In this document: positions 14,913 to 23,874 of the stretch, piece by piece
Position numbering within the stretch: the stretch's first letter is position 1
Layout of the letters: each line of letters starts with the position of its first letter
NCBI GenBank assembly: GCA_017470485.1
Contig: JAFUYQ010000027.1
Span: forward strand, 1-51,780
Direction of reading: 5' to 3'
Length of the DNA stretch: 51,780 nt
Source of the DNA: Synergistaceae bacterium
GTDB lineage: Bacteria > Synergistota > Synergistia > Synergistales > Aminobacteriaceae
Program-made: the position numbers and the translations under genes
Notes under the pieces: generated by a model
Databases searched by the model: none
Told to the model about the DNA's origin: nothing
Seen by the model: only the letters and a program-made list of their open reading frames with translations

Positions 14913-17312
14913 TTACAGCAATGACGAAACTATCCTAACGCCCTCCATCGCGTCTCTGGCGTAGTAATCCGCTCCGGCATACTTCGCAAGTTCAGGGGTC
15001 AATACCGCACCGCCTGCAATAATCTTCACATCGGGGCAGGCTTCCTTCAGCTTCATGATCGTCTCCTTCATGCTTGCTACTGTCGTGGTCATTAACGCGC
15101 TCAACCCCACAACATTAACGCCCCTGTTGATTACAGCCTCGACTATTTTTTCGGGGGGAACGTCCTTTCCCAAGTCGATAACGTCAAAATTGTAGTTCTC
15201 GAATATCGTCCGCACTATGTTCTTTCCGATGTCGTGAACATCTCCGTAGACCGTCGCCAAAATCACAGGGCCTTTAGCCTTTCCGTTGTCCTCTGATTTC
15301 TCCATGTTAAGCGACAAAACCTCAAACGCTGATTTCGCGGCCTCCGCTGATTTTATGAGCTGGGGAAGGAATAATTTACCAGCCTCATAGTCCTTTCCTA
15401 CCGTGTCGAGCGCAGGAACTATGTTTTTCTCAATGATGTCGAGGGGCTTTGAAGTCTTTAGGAGTTCACGGGTCATTGAGGCTGATTCGTCCTTTAATCC
15501 CCTGATTATCGCTGACTGTAAAGCGTCCTTAGTGTTAAGGCTCTGAGAAGACTGCTGAGTTACTGCCGGAGCGTTTACTGATGATGTACTGACGGGGTGA
15601 GCCTCGCAGTACGAAATATATTCCTGCATTTCCGCCTCGCCGCCCGAAAGCAAATTCCACGCGCATAATGTCTCCTTGAGGTCAGAGTCTCCGGGATTGA
15701 TTATCGCCCCGTCAAGACCCTGCATTATAGCGGCCATCATCATTGTTCGGTTCACCAGCGGTCTTCTGGGCAGTCCGAATGACACGTTGCTCAGTCCCAG
15801 AATCGTTTTTACCCCAAGTTCCTCCTTAACCATTCGTATTGCTTTCAGTGTTTCGGGAACTAGTTTCTGCTGTGCGGAGGCGGTAAGCGTCAGGCAGTCA
15901 ATGAGAACGTTGCGGCGGTGGATTCCGATTTCAGCGGCCATGTCAACAATCAGACGGGCGATTCTGAACCGTTCCTCAGCGGTTTCGGGTATGCCCTTGT
16001 CGTCAAGAGTAAGGCCGAGAACGCATGAGCCGTATTTCTTAGCAATGGGAAGAATTTTCTCAAGGCTTGAGGATTTGCCGTTTACTGAGTTCAGAATGGG
16101 TTTGCCGTTACAGATTCTTATTGCTGACTCTAAGGCTTTCGGGTCTGAACTGTCAATCTGAATCGGAAGGTCTACTATGCCTTGAATCTCAGTCAAAGCG
16201 TGGGTGAGGACTTCAGGTTCGTCAATGTCGGGCAGTCCTGCGTTAAGGTCGAGAATATCCGCGCCCTGTTCCTGCTGTTTAACGGCCTCTTTCAGAAGGT
16301 AATCAGTGTTTCCCTCTCTGAGTGCTTTCTGAAGTAATTTCTTGCCTGTCGGATTGAGACGCTCGCCGATAACGACAAATTTTTTCCCGAACGTTACGAC
16401 CTTTGACGGCGAACACACAATCGTTTCATCAGGCACATTCCTCTTGACTGCATGGCCGGAACTGTTAGTTACAGCGCGTTTCATTAGGGCGATATGCTCA
16501 GGGGTAGTACCGCAGCAGCCTCCGAGAATATTCACGCCCATTTCGGCGAAACGGCGCGAAATCTCAGCGAACTCGTCCGGCGTAACGTCATAATGCGAAA
16601 CTCCGTCCCTCATTACGGGAAGACCGGCGTTCGGCTGAACCATCACTGGAATGTGCGAACATGAGCATAAACGCTCAACAATGGGCAGTAACTGCTTCGG
16701 GCCTAACGAGCAGTTCACCCCCAGAGCGTCAATACCTAATCCCTCAAGCACGGCGGCCATTGCCTCAACGCTCGCCCCGAAAAATGTCCGGCCTGATTCC
16801 TCGAAGCTCATTGTCGCGAAAACAGGGAGGTCAGAATTTTCTTTCGCCGCCAGAACAGCGGCCTTCAGCTCGTACAAATCCGTGAAAGTCTCAAGCAAAA
16901 CCGCTCCGCAGATGTCCCTTCCGGCAATGACCATTTCGGCAACAGCGTCATAAATCTCGCCGAACGAAGCATCGCCCGAAGGGTACATTACGCGCCCTGT
17001 AGCCCCGATGTCGAGGACTGGAATTGATGACGTACCCTCCGTAACTTCACGGGCTAAATTTGCTCCTGCCCTTACGGTTTCGGTTACGGTGAAGCCTGAG
17101 CCGGCGAGTTTGGATCTGTTAGCTCCGAAAGTGTTAGCTGTTATGAAGTCAGAACCGGCGTTGATGTATTCCCTGTGAATTGAGCGTATCAGTTCGGGCT
17201 GGGTAAGGCTCAGGATTTCGGGGATCTCACGGAGTTTCAAGCCTCTTGCCTGTAACATCGTACCCATTGCGCCGTCAAAGAAGTATATTTTTTCGGGGTC
17301 AAGTCTGAACAT
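14913..17312 (-). CDS. metH: B12-dependent methionine synthase, short form without reactivation domain
   Basis: A 799-residue enzyme that moves the methyl group of methyltetrahydrofolate to homocysteine through cobalamin. Domains in order: homocysteine-binding (1-~290) with zinc ligands in GVNCSLGP near 202 and GGCCGTTPEH near 271; pterin-binding (~315-570) with VVIGERLNPTG and ADILDLNAG; cobalamin cap (~600-670); and B12-binding (~675-799) with the cobalt-ligand motif DVHDIGKNIV. The C-terminal AdoMet-binding activation domain of the 1,200-residue E. coli enzyme is missing, as in other strict anaerobes, where it can be a separate protein. None is seen nearby. GGAGGC precedes the ATG. It follows the AEC transporter by 13 bases. 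Confidence 0.95.
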   Translation of the reverse strand: MFRLDPEKIYFFDGAMGTMLQARGLKLREIPEILSLTQPELIRSIHREYINAGSDFITANTFGANRSKLAGSGFTVTETVRAGANLAREVTEGTSSIPVLDIGATGRVMYPSGDASFGEIYDAVAEMVIAGRDICGAVLLETFTDLYELKAAVLAAKENSDLPVFATMSFEESGRTFFGASVEAMAAVLEGLGIDALGVNCSLGPKQLLPIVERLCSCSHIPVMVQPNAGLPVMRDGVSHYDVTPDEFAEISRRFAEMGVNILGGCCGTTPEHIALMKRAVTNSSGHAVKRNVPDETIVCSPSKVVTFGKKFVVIGERLNPTGKKLLQKALREGNTDYLLKEAVKQQEQGADILDLNAGLPDIDEPEVLTHALTEIQGIVDLPIQIDSSDPKALESAIRICNGKPILNSVNGKSSSLEKILPIAKKYGSCVLGLTLDDKGIPETAEERFRIARLIVDMAAEIGIHRRNVLIDCLTLTASAQQKLVPETLKAIRMVKEELGVKTILGLSNVSFGLPRRPLVNRTMMMAAIMQGLDGAIINPGDSDLKETLCAWNLLSGGEAEMQEYISYCEAHPVSTSSVNAPAVTQQSSQSLNTKDALQSAIIRGLKDESASMTRELLKTSKPLDIIEKNIVPALDTVGKDYEAGKLFLPQLIKSAEAAKSAFEVLSLNMEKSEDNGKAKGPVILATVYGDVHDIGKNIVRTIFENYNFDVIDLGKDVPPEKIVEAVINRGVNVVGLSALMTTTVASMKETIMKLKEACPDVKIIAGGAVLTPELAKYAGADYYARDAMEGVRIVSSLL

Positions 17313-17325
17313 CGTTATTGCCTCC

Positions 17326-18270
17326 TTAAATCATCGAGCATACAAACGGTATTGTTACCATGCAGGCCACATTCTGAATGAACATAGCCCTCGCCGCGAA
17401 ATCAGTGTCAGCGTGGTACATCTCGCACAAAACCGCCGTAACGCTTGCGCCGGGCATAGCGTTTATGAGAATGAGAACCGCGCCGACAAGAGGATTGCTG
17501 CTTAGAGGGAAAATCCTAAGAAGTCCGCAGAGTATTAACGGGTAGATTAAGAGCCTCATTGCCGAAGCAGTCCACGCATGAACATCAGTGAAAAGGTCTG
17601 AGGCTTTCGAGTGTGCCAGAGCCGCACCGATTATCAGCATTGAAATTGGAGTCGTTATGTCCGAGAGATACTTCAGCGGAACGAATATCATTGACGGGAC
17701 TTTGAGCTGGCAGAAATAGAATATCAGGCTCAGAACTACGGCAATGTTAATATTGCTGAAGATTATTGATTTCAGGTCAAGACCTTCGGAATCGTGGTGG
17801 GGGGTGTCGCGGATTATTTCGATTGCGCCGAGAGTGTAAATCGTAATATTGAACGAGATGTTAAGCATTACGGAGAGCGCGAGTCCCTCATTGCCGAAAA
17901 GCGCGAGTGCTATAGGGAAGCCCATGAAGCCCGAATTGCTGTAAGTGCTTATGAATGCCCATATACCCCTTCTGCCTTTGGGAACGCCAGAAATTTGAGC
18001 AAGCCCACTCGAAATGTAGAGCATTAAAACGAAAATAACGAGTCCGGCAACGATGATAGTGATTCCGTCCTTGACGAAAGCCGGATCATAATCGCGCTGA
18101 ACGAGCGAGACAAAAATCGTGCAAGGCAGAGTTATCCTCATCAGGAGCGATGAAAAATGCGATGACGCTTCGGGCTTGACCACGCCGGTTTTAACGGCGG
18201 CGAATCCGACAGCGATTAACGCGAAAAGGCTGATGAGGTTGGAGGCAATTGAAAAAAAATCCAAGTTCAT
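17326..18270 (-). CDS. AEC (auxin efflux carrier) family transporter
   Basis: A 314-residue membrane protein with about ten hydrophobic helices in two inverted halves. It has the family N-terminus (LISLFALIAVGFAAVKTGVV) and a PGA motif near the end (NAMPGASVTAVL). Bacterial AEC proteins move malate, malonate or amino acids. The adjacent metH, 13 bases downstream and probably co-transcribed, hints at a substrate in one-carbon or methionine metabolism, but this is only inference. It is divergent from the YlmD-like gene with a 61-base gap, so the two starts share a regulatory region. Confidence 0.85.
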   Translation of the reverse strand: MNLDFFSIASNLISLFALIAVGFAAVKTGVVKPEASSHFSSLLMRITLPCTIFVSLVQRDYDPAFVKDGITIIVAGLVIFVLMLYISSGLAQISGVPKGRRGIWAFISTYSNSGFMGFPIALALFGNEGLALSVMLNISFNITIYTLGAIEIIRDTPHHDSEGLDLKSIIFSNINIAVVLSLIFYFCQLKVPSMIFVPLKYLSDITTPISMLIIGAALAHSKASDLFTDVHAWTASAMRLLIYPLILCGLLRIFPLSSNPLVGAVLILINAMPGASVTAVLCEMYHADTDFAARAMFIQNVACMVTIPFVCSMI

Positions 18271-18331
18271 TGTAGAATACTCCCATTATGAAAAATTTTT
18301 CAGTAATATTAGCACAAAGAGGTTACGACAT

Positions 18332-18985
18332 TTGAAGATATTGACTTCAGAATTTATCACCGCAGAATTTTTCATGAAGGGCGAAACTCTTGACGCTCCC
18401 TCGCTGCCTCATGTAATGCCCTCGCAGGTTCACGGGAAAAATATCATCGCAGTTGACGCTGAAAACCTTAAAGAATTTTCGCTCCCCTCACGGCCGGAGG
18501 CTGACGGTCTTCTTCTTACTGCTCCGAACGCTGAAGCCTCATTGAGATTCGCTGACTGCGCCCCCGTCATGCTCTGGAACGATTCGGAACGCTGGGTAAT
18601 GATTCTTCATTCCGGCTACAAAGGTACTGTCCTGAATATCTCCCGTGAAGGTCTGAATTTAATCCGCGAGAAATCCGGCGTTAAATCATCTCTTGAGGCT
18701 CACGCATGGATAGGGCCGTGCATAGGCCGCGAATACTTCAGGAAGTCAGACGATGAATGGACAGCGAAGGGACTTGAGGCGTTCCACAGCGGTAATTATG
18801 AGGTTGACGGCGATAGGGTATATTTTGACTTGGCCGGAGAGATTAGGAGTCAGCTTCTCGATGAGGGACTGAGCGGTTCAAACATCATACTTTCGGGAAT
18901 CGACACGCTGAAAGATGAACGGTGTTTCTCATACCGAAGGGGCGATATTCGCGAGAGAATGACTCTCAGAGTTCGGACAGCATAA
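18332..18985 (+). CDS. YlmD/YfiH-family protein (laccase-like fold, purine nucleoside phosphorylase or copper oxidase)
   Basis: A 217-residue protein of the Cu-oxidase_4/PF02578 family. The metal-site motifs are SQVHGK near residue 33, RFADCAPVML near 75 and HSGYKGTVLNI near 92, plus GPCIG near 130 and FSYRRG near the C-terminus. Family members are zinc-dependent nucleoside phosphorylase/deaminases in vitro, and some protect against noncanonical peptidoglycan products. The third motif is usually HAGWRG; HSGYKG is a mild variant. The frame extends upstream into the divergent transporter, so I place the start at TTG 18332, nine bases after AAAGAGG. Confidence 0.88.
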   Translation: MKILTSEFITAEFFMKGETLDAPSLPHVMPSQVHGKNIIAVDAENLKEFSLPSRPEADGLLLTAPNAEASLRFADCAPVMLWNDSERWVMILHSGYKGTVLNISREGLNLIREKSGVKSSLEAHAWIGPCIGREYFRKSDDEWTAKGLEAFHSGNYEVDGDRVYFDLAGEIRSQLLDEGLSGSNIILSGIDTLKDERCFSYRRGDIRERMTLRVRTA

Positions 18986-19020
18986 AAAAAATTACCCCCG
19001 ACTCATCATCGGGGGCATTT
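18983..19020. terminator. Bidirectional terminator between convergent genes
   Basis: CCCCCGA (18995-19001) pairs with TCGGGGG (19009-19015). The minus-strand reading runs into eight T; the plus-strand reading ends in a weaker ATTTT. It serves the YlmD-like gene and the solute-binding protein gene. Confidence 0.85.
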
Positions 19021-19035
19021 TGAATTTCTTTCGTC

Positions 19036-19962
19036 TTAGAACGTGAGAAGCAAGTTTCTCTGCCACTCATAATACGGCTCTGAAAGAAGAACTCCTTCTG
19101 ACGCGTCATTCATTACCGAGTTCAAAGGATTGTCCTTAATGTCAACGGCTGAAGTATCAATGCCTTTTGTTGACCTGTACCAGAAAATCACGTCCGCTTT
19201 TCCTGAGACGAGCGATGAAGTTCTTGCTCCGGCCTCTATGCTGAGAACCTCGATGTTCTTGTGAAGCCTGCGCCCAATCTCCGAGAGTACCGCTGTGTTG
19301 TACCCTGCCGCTGAACCGTCCGCAGCTATGTAGTCGATAGGCGGTATATCTCCCGTTACTGCTATTGTTATCTTGTCCGCTCCGTCAAATTTCTCGAACG
19401 CTACGGCTTCAGGATCAGCATTGGAATTTGTGATGTATTTCTCCTCAAGTGCCTTCAATGTTCCGTCTTCCTTCATTGAACGGATAGCCTTGTTGAACTC
19501 CTCGCAGAGAGCGTTGTTGTCATTTCTGAACCCGAACGATATTGATGACGGCATAACTATCGCGAAGAGTACGATGTAGTCAGGGTCATTGTTCATGAGA
19601 TACCTTGCGGTGTACTCTGGTACTGAGATTACTTTCACCTTGTCGGAATCGAGCGCGAGTACCATATTTGTGAGAGAGTCATAGAATTTAACCTCATACT
19701 TGCTCTTTCTGAACGAGTTTAAGAATCTTATTGTGTCGTTCATTCCCGGAATGCTTGCTGCTCTCATAGTTGCGCCTGCCAGAAGTTTGCCGAGTTCATT
19801 GACCTTCTCTTGGAATACTTCGGGGTCAGTGCCGAGATAACTGAGAACTCCAATCGTCTGAACCTCTCTGGATCTTCTGCGTTCCGCAAACGCTGATGAC
19901 GATAACGCTGTCAGAACAAACACAACCAGCATCAGGGTAGTGAGAAATTTTTTAGTGCGCAA
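19036..19962 (-). CDS. Exported solute-binding protein with two SBP_bac_3-like segments
   Basis: A 308-residue protein. The signal peptide (RTKKFLTTLMLVVFVLTALSS, cleaved after AFA near 27) sends it to the periplasm. Residues ~35-190 resemble an amino-acid-binding protein core (fragments NMVLALDSDKVKVISVPEY and EFNKAIRSMKEDGTLKALEEKY). From ~200, a second start-like segment appears (DKITIAVTGDIPPIDYIAADG), as at the N-terminus of a second binding domain that then stops short. It could be a circularly rearranged single domain or a degenerate tandem. No ABC permease or ATPase genes are adjacent, so partner genes must be elsewhere. The start is TTG, ten bases after AAAGGAA. It has its own promoter. 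Confidence 0.8.
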   Translation of the reverse strand: MRTKKFLTTLMLVVFVLTALSSSAFAERRRSREVQTIGVLSYLGTDPEVFQEKVNELGKLLAGATMRAASIPGMNDTIRFLNSFRKSKYEVKFYDSLTNMVLALDSDKVKVISVPEYTARYLMNNDPDYIVLFAIVMPSSISFGFRNDNNALCEEFNKAIRSMKEDGTLKALEEKYITNSNADPEAVAFEKFDGADKITIAVTGDIPPIDYIAADGSAAGYNTAVLSEIGRRLHKNIEVLSIEAGARTSSLVSGKADVIFWYRSTKGIDTSAVDIKDNPLNSVMNDASEGVLLSEPYYEWQRNLLLTF

Positions 19963-19998
19963 TGTTTGTCATTCCTTTGCCGTAAAAATTTTGAATAA

Positions 19999-20027
19999 AT
20001 TATATTTTTCACGAATCAAAAAGTCAA
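19999..20027 (-). promoter_or_regulatory. Promoter of the solute-binding protein gene
   Basis: Minus strand: TTGACT (20022-20027), 17 bases, TATAAT (19999-20004). The -35 box lies in the tail of the upstream permease terminator. Confidence 0.8.
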
Positions 20028-20029
20028 AC

Positions 20030-20046
20030 CACCGGCTTAACCGGTG
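20030..20046 (-). terminator. Stem-loop after the uracil/xanthine permease
   Basis: CACCGG pairs with CCGGTG across a five-base loop, eight bases after the permease stop. The T-tract that follows is interrupted (TTTGACTTTTT), because it doubles as the next promoter -35 region, so termination may be partial. Confidence 0.6.
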
Positions 20047-20053
20047 ATTTTTC

Positions 20054-21457
20054 CTAGATACCTCTGGGCTTGACGTTAATGCCGCGTTCCTCGTCAGTTC
20101 CGGGTATCAGCGAGTCGCAGACCGCCGCGCAGACACCGGCAACTGCCATTGGTGTCTTGAGTACCGCCCAGACCATTCCGCCGAGAGTGTTCATAAGCTG
20201 GCTGTTAGCCTCATTCATGAACAATGCCTGATTTGCCTCAACCCAGCCGGGAAGTCCAAGTGCCATCAGGAACGCGAACCCTATAATAAGTATATTCCTC
20301 TGGCTCGACATATCTGCCCTCATTAAAACCTGAATGCCCATTGCGCCGATTGTCCCGAAGAGTGCTATGTATGCTCCTCCAATTATGGGCGACGGCATTG
20401 TGGCAATTAATGCGCTGAGTTTCCCGACAAAGCTCATGAGAATTAATATCACTGCGCCGGTTCTTACGACCACTCGCGAGGCAACGCCGGTCAAGCCGAT
20501 GAGGCCGATATTCTCGGTGTAAGATGTCGTTCCGACTGAGCCGAAAACTCCCGATAACGCACAGCATAAACCTTCAGCACCGATTCCCCTGCTGATAGTC
20601 TCGGAGTCGGGGTCATCAACTCCCGAAGCGTATGACACTGAATGATAATCGCCGATACTCTCAATCATTGTCGCGAAAAATCCGGCCAGTAACGCCGCGA
20701 ACGCCATGAGGCTGAACTTCGGAACTCCCCACGGGATTATTACGTTCCTTACGTCCCTGAGCCACGGGGCTTCTGTAACTCTCGAAAGGTTTATATATGC
20801 AGGGTGATCCGGCGTGAATATTCCCTTAACCGAGAGCGTGAGGCATACGCAGTAAGTGATGATGATTGCGAGGAGGATTGCGAAAATGTTGATGTACTTG
20901 TTCTTCAGTACGAGGCTGAACAGGAAGATTAACACTACGACTCCCAGCGAGGCAGGCCAGTAGTTAGCGGCGTTGCCCTGAACGGCTGTCCCTGCAAGCG
21001 AGAAGCCTATCGCCATTATTACGGGGCCGATTACAACGGGTGTGATGACCTTTCGGATTACGCCGGCGATTCTGCTGTAGCCGATTATCGAGAGGATTAT
21101 GCCTCCGGCGATTAACCCTCCGCCCATGTACTGCATTACTGTCTCAGGGCCTGAGGCTTTGTAGAGGGCTATGACCGTCATCACCGACGGGATAAAAGAA
21201 AAGCTCGATCCCTGAACGATTGGAAGTCCTGAACCGAGCTTTTTGCTTGTCTGAATTAGTGTCGCCACTCCCATTCCGAAATAGACGCAGGAGATTAACG
21301 AAGCTATTTGCAGAGCGTCCATTCCCATTGCCGGGCCGAATATCAACGGGACTAGCGTTGTCGAACCGAATAAGGTTAAGACGTGCTGCGCTCCTGAGAG
21401 CAATGTAATTAAGAACGGGGGCGTATCATTGATGCCGTAGACCATTTTTTTGGCCAT
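20054..21457 (-). CDS. Uracil/xanthine permease (NCS2 family)
   Basis: A 467-residue nucleobase:cation symporter with about fourteen hydrophobic segments. Family landmarks: LLSGAQHVLTLFGSTTLVPL near 18, the QGSSFSFIPSV turn near 80, FFATMIESIGDYHSVS near 260 (the NCS2 signature region with the substrate-binding Glu) and GGAYIALFGTIGAMG near 355. It should import uracil, xanthine or a related purine. It has its own consensus promoter and a weak terminator, so it appears monocistronic. AGGAGGTTTC precedes the ATG. Confidence 0.92.
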   Translation of the reverse strand: MAKKMVYGINDTPPFLITLLSGAQHVLTLFGSTTLVPLIFGPAMGMDALQIASLISCVYFGMGVATLIQTSKKLGSGLPIVQGSSFSFIPSVMTVIALYKASGPETVMQYMGGGLIAGGIILSIIGYSRIAGVIRKVITPVVIGPVIMAIGFSLAGTAVQGNAANYWPASLGVVVLIFLFSLVLKNKYINIFAILLAIIITYCVCLTLSVKGIFTPDHPAYINLSRVTEAPWLRDVRNVIIPWGVPKFSLMAFAALLAGFFATMIESIGDYHSVSYASGVDDPDSETISRGIGAEGLCCALSGVFGSVGTTSYTENIGLIGLTGVASRVVVRTGAVILILMSFVGKLSALIATMPSPIIGGAYIALFGTIGAMGIQVLMRADMSSQRNILIIGFAFLMALGLPGWVEANQALFMNEANSQLMNTLGGMVWAVLKTPMAVAGVCAAVCDSLIPGTDEERGINVKPRGI

Positions 21458-21497
21458 GTTGAAACCTCCTGAAAAGATTTTATTTTTCAGACGTGAA

Positions 21498-21526
21498 ATT
21501 CTACATGGCGGCTAAATTTTTGTCAA
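21498..21526 (-). promoter_or_regulatory. Promoter of the nucleobase permease
   Basis: Minus strand: TTGACA (21521-21526), 17 bases, TAGAAT (21498-21503). The leader is about 35 bases; no room for a PRPP or purine riboswitch is seen between the start site and the ATG. Confidence 0.82.
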
Positions 21527-21564
21527 GGCAATATGTATAATACTCATACTCATTCATGAGGAGA

Positions 21565-21876
21565 TTATTTCTTTTTCCCTGCCCCGTTGAGATAAACCTT
21601 CAAAGAAAAATCTTCCCCCACTCCGTAACCCCACCGAAGCGAAAGCGCACTGGCTATATTTCCTTTCATGTTGATGATTTGACTCTTGGCCATCGGATTC
21701 CATACATCAACCGTTAGTTCCTTGACCCCCAAAACGCTGGGCATTGACCATCTTGCGGCAGGTCTTCCGACAACAGAAGCCCAATTCCTTTTCAGCTCCT
21801 CAAGAACCTCAACTCTCCTCGCCGCCTCCGGAAACCATTTCCCTAAATCAATGCTGATTCTCTCGTCCTCATTCAT
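21565..21876 (-). CDS. DUF721 (DciA-like) small protein
   Basis: A 103-residue protein with the DUF721 pattern: WASVVGRPAARWSMPSVLGVKELTVDVWNPMAKSQI-type core (residues ~30-68), where W-x-x-x-V-G and the later hydrophobic-strand run are typical. DUF721 includes DciA, the replicative helicase loader of bacteria that lack DnaC, but short members are often of unknown role. It overlaps the mnmG stop by four bases (ATGA), so translation is coupled. It lacks the KH-like N-terminal extension of long DciA proteins. Confidence 0.75.
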   Translation of the reverse strand: MNEDERISIDLGKWFPEAARRVEVLEELKRNWASVVGRPAARWSMPSVLGVKELTVDVWNPMAKSQIINMKGNIASALSLRWGYGVGEDFSLKVYLNGAGKKK

Positions 21877-23759
21877 TCTTTTGATTTCCTCCGTTCGTTT
21901 CGGGACAAAATCACCGAGATTAACTGGACATCAACAGGCGTTACCCCCGAAATCCTCAGAGCATGGCCGAGCGATTCAGGCCTGTAGTGCTTCAGCTTTT
22001 GAAGGCTCTCAGTCCTCAAGCCCTTCACAGAATCGTAATCAAAGTCATCAGGTATCTTAGCACCGTCAAGATTCTTCATTCTTCCTGCGATTCGTGCCTC
22101 GCGCTCAAGATAACCCGTGTACCTCAGTTCCGTCTCAACATGCGAAATCTCCTCGCGTTCAAGCTCAATCGGCGATGGCGATAATCTCGAAATCAATTCA
22201 TAAGTTACCCCTCTGTGCTTCAGGAAGTCCGATAGCGTCATAGTCTCATTCAGAATCTCAGCGTCATATTCAGCGCATAACCTCTCAATTTCCGGCGAGG
22301 GCGATATTTTAGTCGAGTTAAGCCTCGAAATCTCAGCGTCCTCCCTCGAAAATCGTTCCTCAAGAAATTTCCACTTCGAGTCGTCAATAAGTCCTGCTTT
22401 CCTTCCGTAGTCCGATAATCTGTGGGCAGGATTGTCCCATCTCAGAAGCAGTCTATGCTCACACCGCCCGGTCAGCATTCTGTACGGTTCATCAGTGTTC
22501 TTAGTGGTCAAGTCGTCCACAAGCACCCCTAAATACCCCTCATCACGTCCCAGAATTAACGGCTCTTTCCCTTGAACATACATGGCCGCGTTAATACCTG
22601 CGAGTAATCCCTGAGCTGCTGCCTCCTCATAGCCTGATGTCCCGTTGACCTGACCGGCAAAAAATAATCCCTCAACGTTCTTGTTCTCAAGCGAATGTTT
22701 CAGCTGTTCTGGCAGAACGTAATCGTACTCAATTCCGTAGCCGGGCTTGATGATTTTAGCGTTCCTGCAGCCGGGCAGTGTCCTTATCATTTCGGCCTGA
22801 ACGTCATAAGGGAGGCTCGTTGAGAAATTCTGAACGTAAACTTCATCAGTGTTAGTTGAGACAGGCTCGAAGACTATCGGGTGTGTAATATGGTCTGGAA
22901 ATCTAAGGAACTTGTCCTCAATCGACGGACAGTATCTCGGGCCGTTAGCCTTAACTCCCCCCGTAACAAGCGGAGATCTCTCAATGTTCCTCGAAAGTAC
23001 CTCGTAAGTTTTCTCTGTAGTCCTTGAGAACCAGCAGGCATAATCCGAATCCTTATAGATTTTTCCTTTCCCCCAGATGTCGAAACATAACGGCTCATTC
23101 TCGGATAACTGGGGTGTCATTCCAGTGAAGTCTATAGTGTTGATGTTGAGGCGCGGAGTTGTATCGGTTCTCATTTTGCCGGTCTTTATTCCGAGAGCCT
23201 CAAGCGATTTCGGGAGTCTCTCTGAATTAGTCTGACCCATAGGCCCAGAACTGAATGACACATCGCCCATGAAGACTCTTCCGGCCATGTAGACCCCTCC
23301 GCAGATTACAATAGCTCTAGCGTCATAACGTGAGCCGTGCCGCGTCAATACCCCTGAGACTTTACCGCCCTCAGTGAGAATCTCTATTGCCTCGTCCTGA
23401 TGAACATCTAAATTCTCCTGAGCCGTCAATAATTTCCTGTAGTAAGTTCCGTAACGCTGAGGGTCGCACTGAGCGCGCAATGCTCTTACAGCCGCGCCCT
23501 TTGAGGTATTGAGCCATCGTATCATTAATGTTGAAGCGTCAGCAGCTCTAGCCTGTTCGCCGCCTAGCGCGCTGACTTCTCGGACTAAATGACCTTTTGC
23601 CGGGCCGCCTATTGACGGGTTGCAGGGCATTAACGCCGTGTTATCGACATTAAGATTCAGCATGAGGGTGCGGATTCCGATTCGTGAACTTGCTAATGCC
23701 GCCTCGCAGCCCGAATGGCCTCCGCCGATTACTATTACTTCATAAGAATCATGGAACAC
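21873..23759 (-). CDS. mnmG: tRNA uridine-5-carboxymethylaminomethyl modification enzyme MnmG (GidA)
   Basis: A 628-residue FAD enzyme that, with MnmE, modifies wobble U34 of several tRNAs. FAD motif VIVIGGGHSGCEAALASSR near residue 7-25; MPCNPSIGGPAKGHLVREVSALGG near 47-70 carries the first redox Cys; the GPRYCPSIEDK motif near 272 carries the second; and the FAQVNGTSGYEEAAAQGL-type region lies near 365. The frame is open 80 codons further upstream, but the family start fits GTG 23759, about ten bases after GGGAGGT. MnmE is not in the window. Divergent from the FAD oxidoreductase gene. Confidence 0.96.
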   Translation of the reverse strand: MFHDSYEVIVIGGGHSGCEAALASSRIGIRTLMLNLNVDNTALMPCNPSIGGPAKGHLVREVSALGGEQARAADASTLMIRWLNTSKGAAVRALRAQCDPQRYGTYYRKLLTAQENLDVHQDEAIEILTEGGKVSGVLTRHGSRYDARAIVICGGVYMAGRVFMGDVSFSSGPMGQTNSERLPKSLEALGIKTGKMRTDTTPRLNINTIDFTGMTPQLSENEPLCFDIWGKGKIYKDSDYACWFSRTTEKTYEVLSRNIERSPLVTGGVKANGPRYCPSIEDKFLRFPDHITHPIVFEPVSTNTDEVYVQNFSTSLPYDVQAEMIRTLPGCRNAKIIKPGYGIEYDYVLPEQLKHSLENKNVEGLFFAGQVNGTSGYEEAAAQGLLAGINAAMYVQGKEPLILGRDEGYLGVLVDDLTTKNTDEPYRMLTGRCEHRLLLRWDNPAHRLSDYGRKAGLIDDSKWKFLEERFSREDAEISRLNSTKISPSPEIERLCAEYDAEILNETMTLSDFLKHRGVTYELISRLSPSPIELEREEISHVETELRYTGYLEREARIAGRMKNLDGAKIPDDFDYDSVKGLRTESLQKLKHYRPESLGHALRISGVTPVDVQLISVILSRNERRKSKE

Positions 23760-23874
23760 TGAAAAAATTACCTCCCTGAAAATTTCATGATGATTATAAT
23801 ATGCCTGAAACAGCCGTATAATATTCACCCATAAGAAAAACGTTAAGATTTCAGCACTGGAGGCTGTATTAAAT

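Noticed and set aside
18119..18331. YlmD-like protein starting at 18119
   Set aside because: It would overlap the divergent transporter by 150 bases; the TTG at 18332 has a ribosome site and is the family start.
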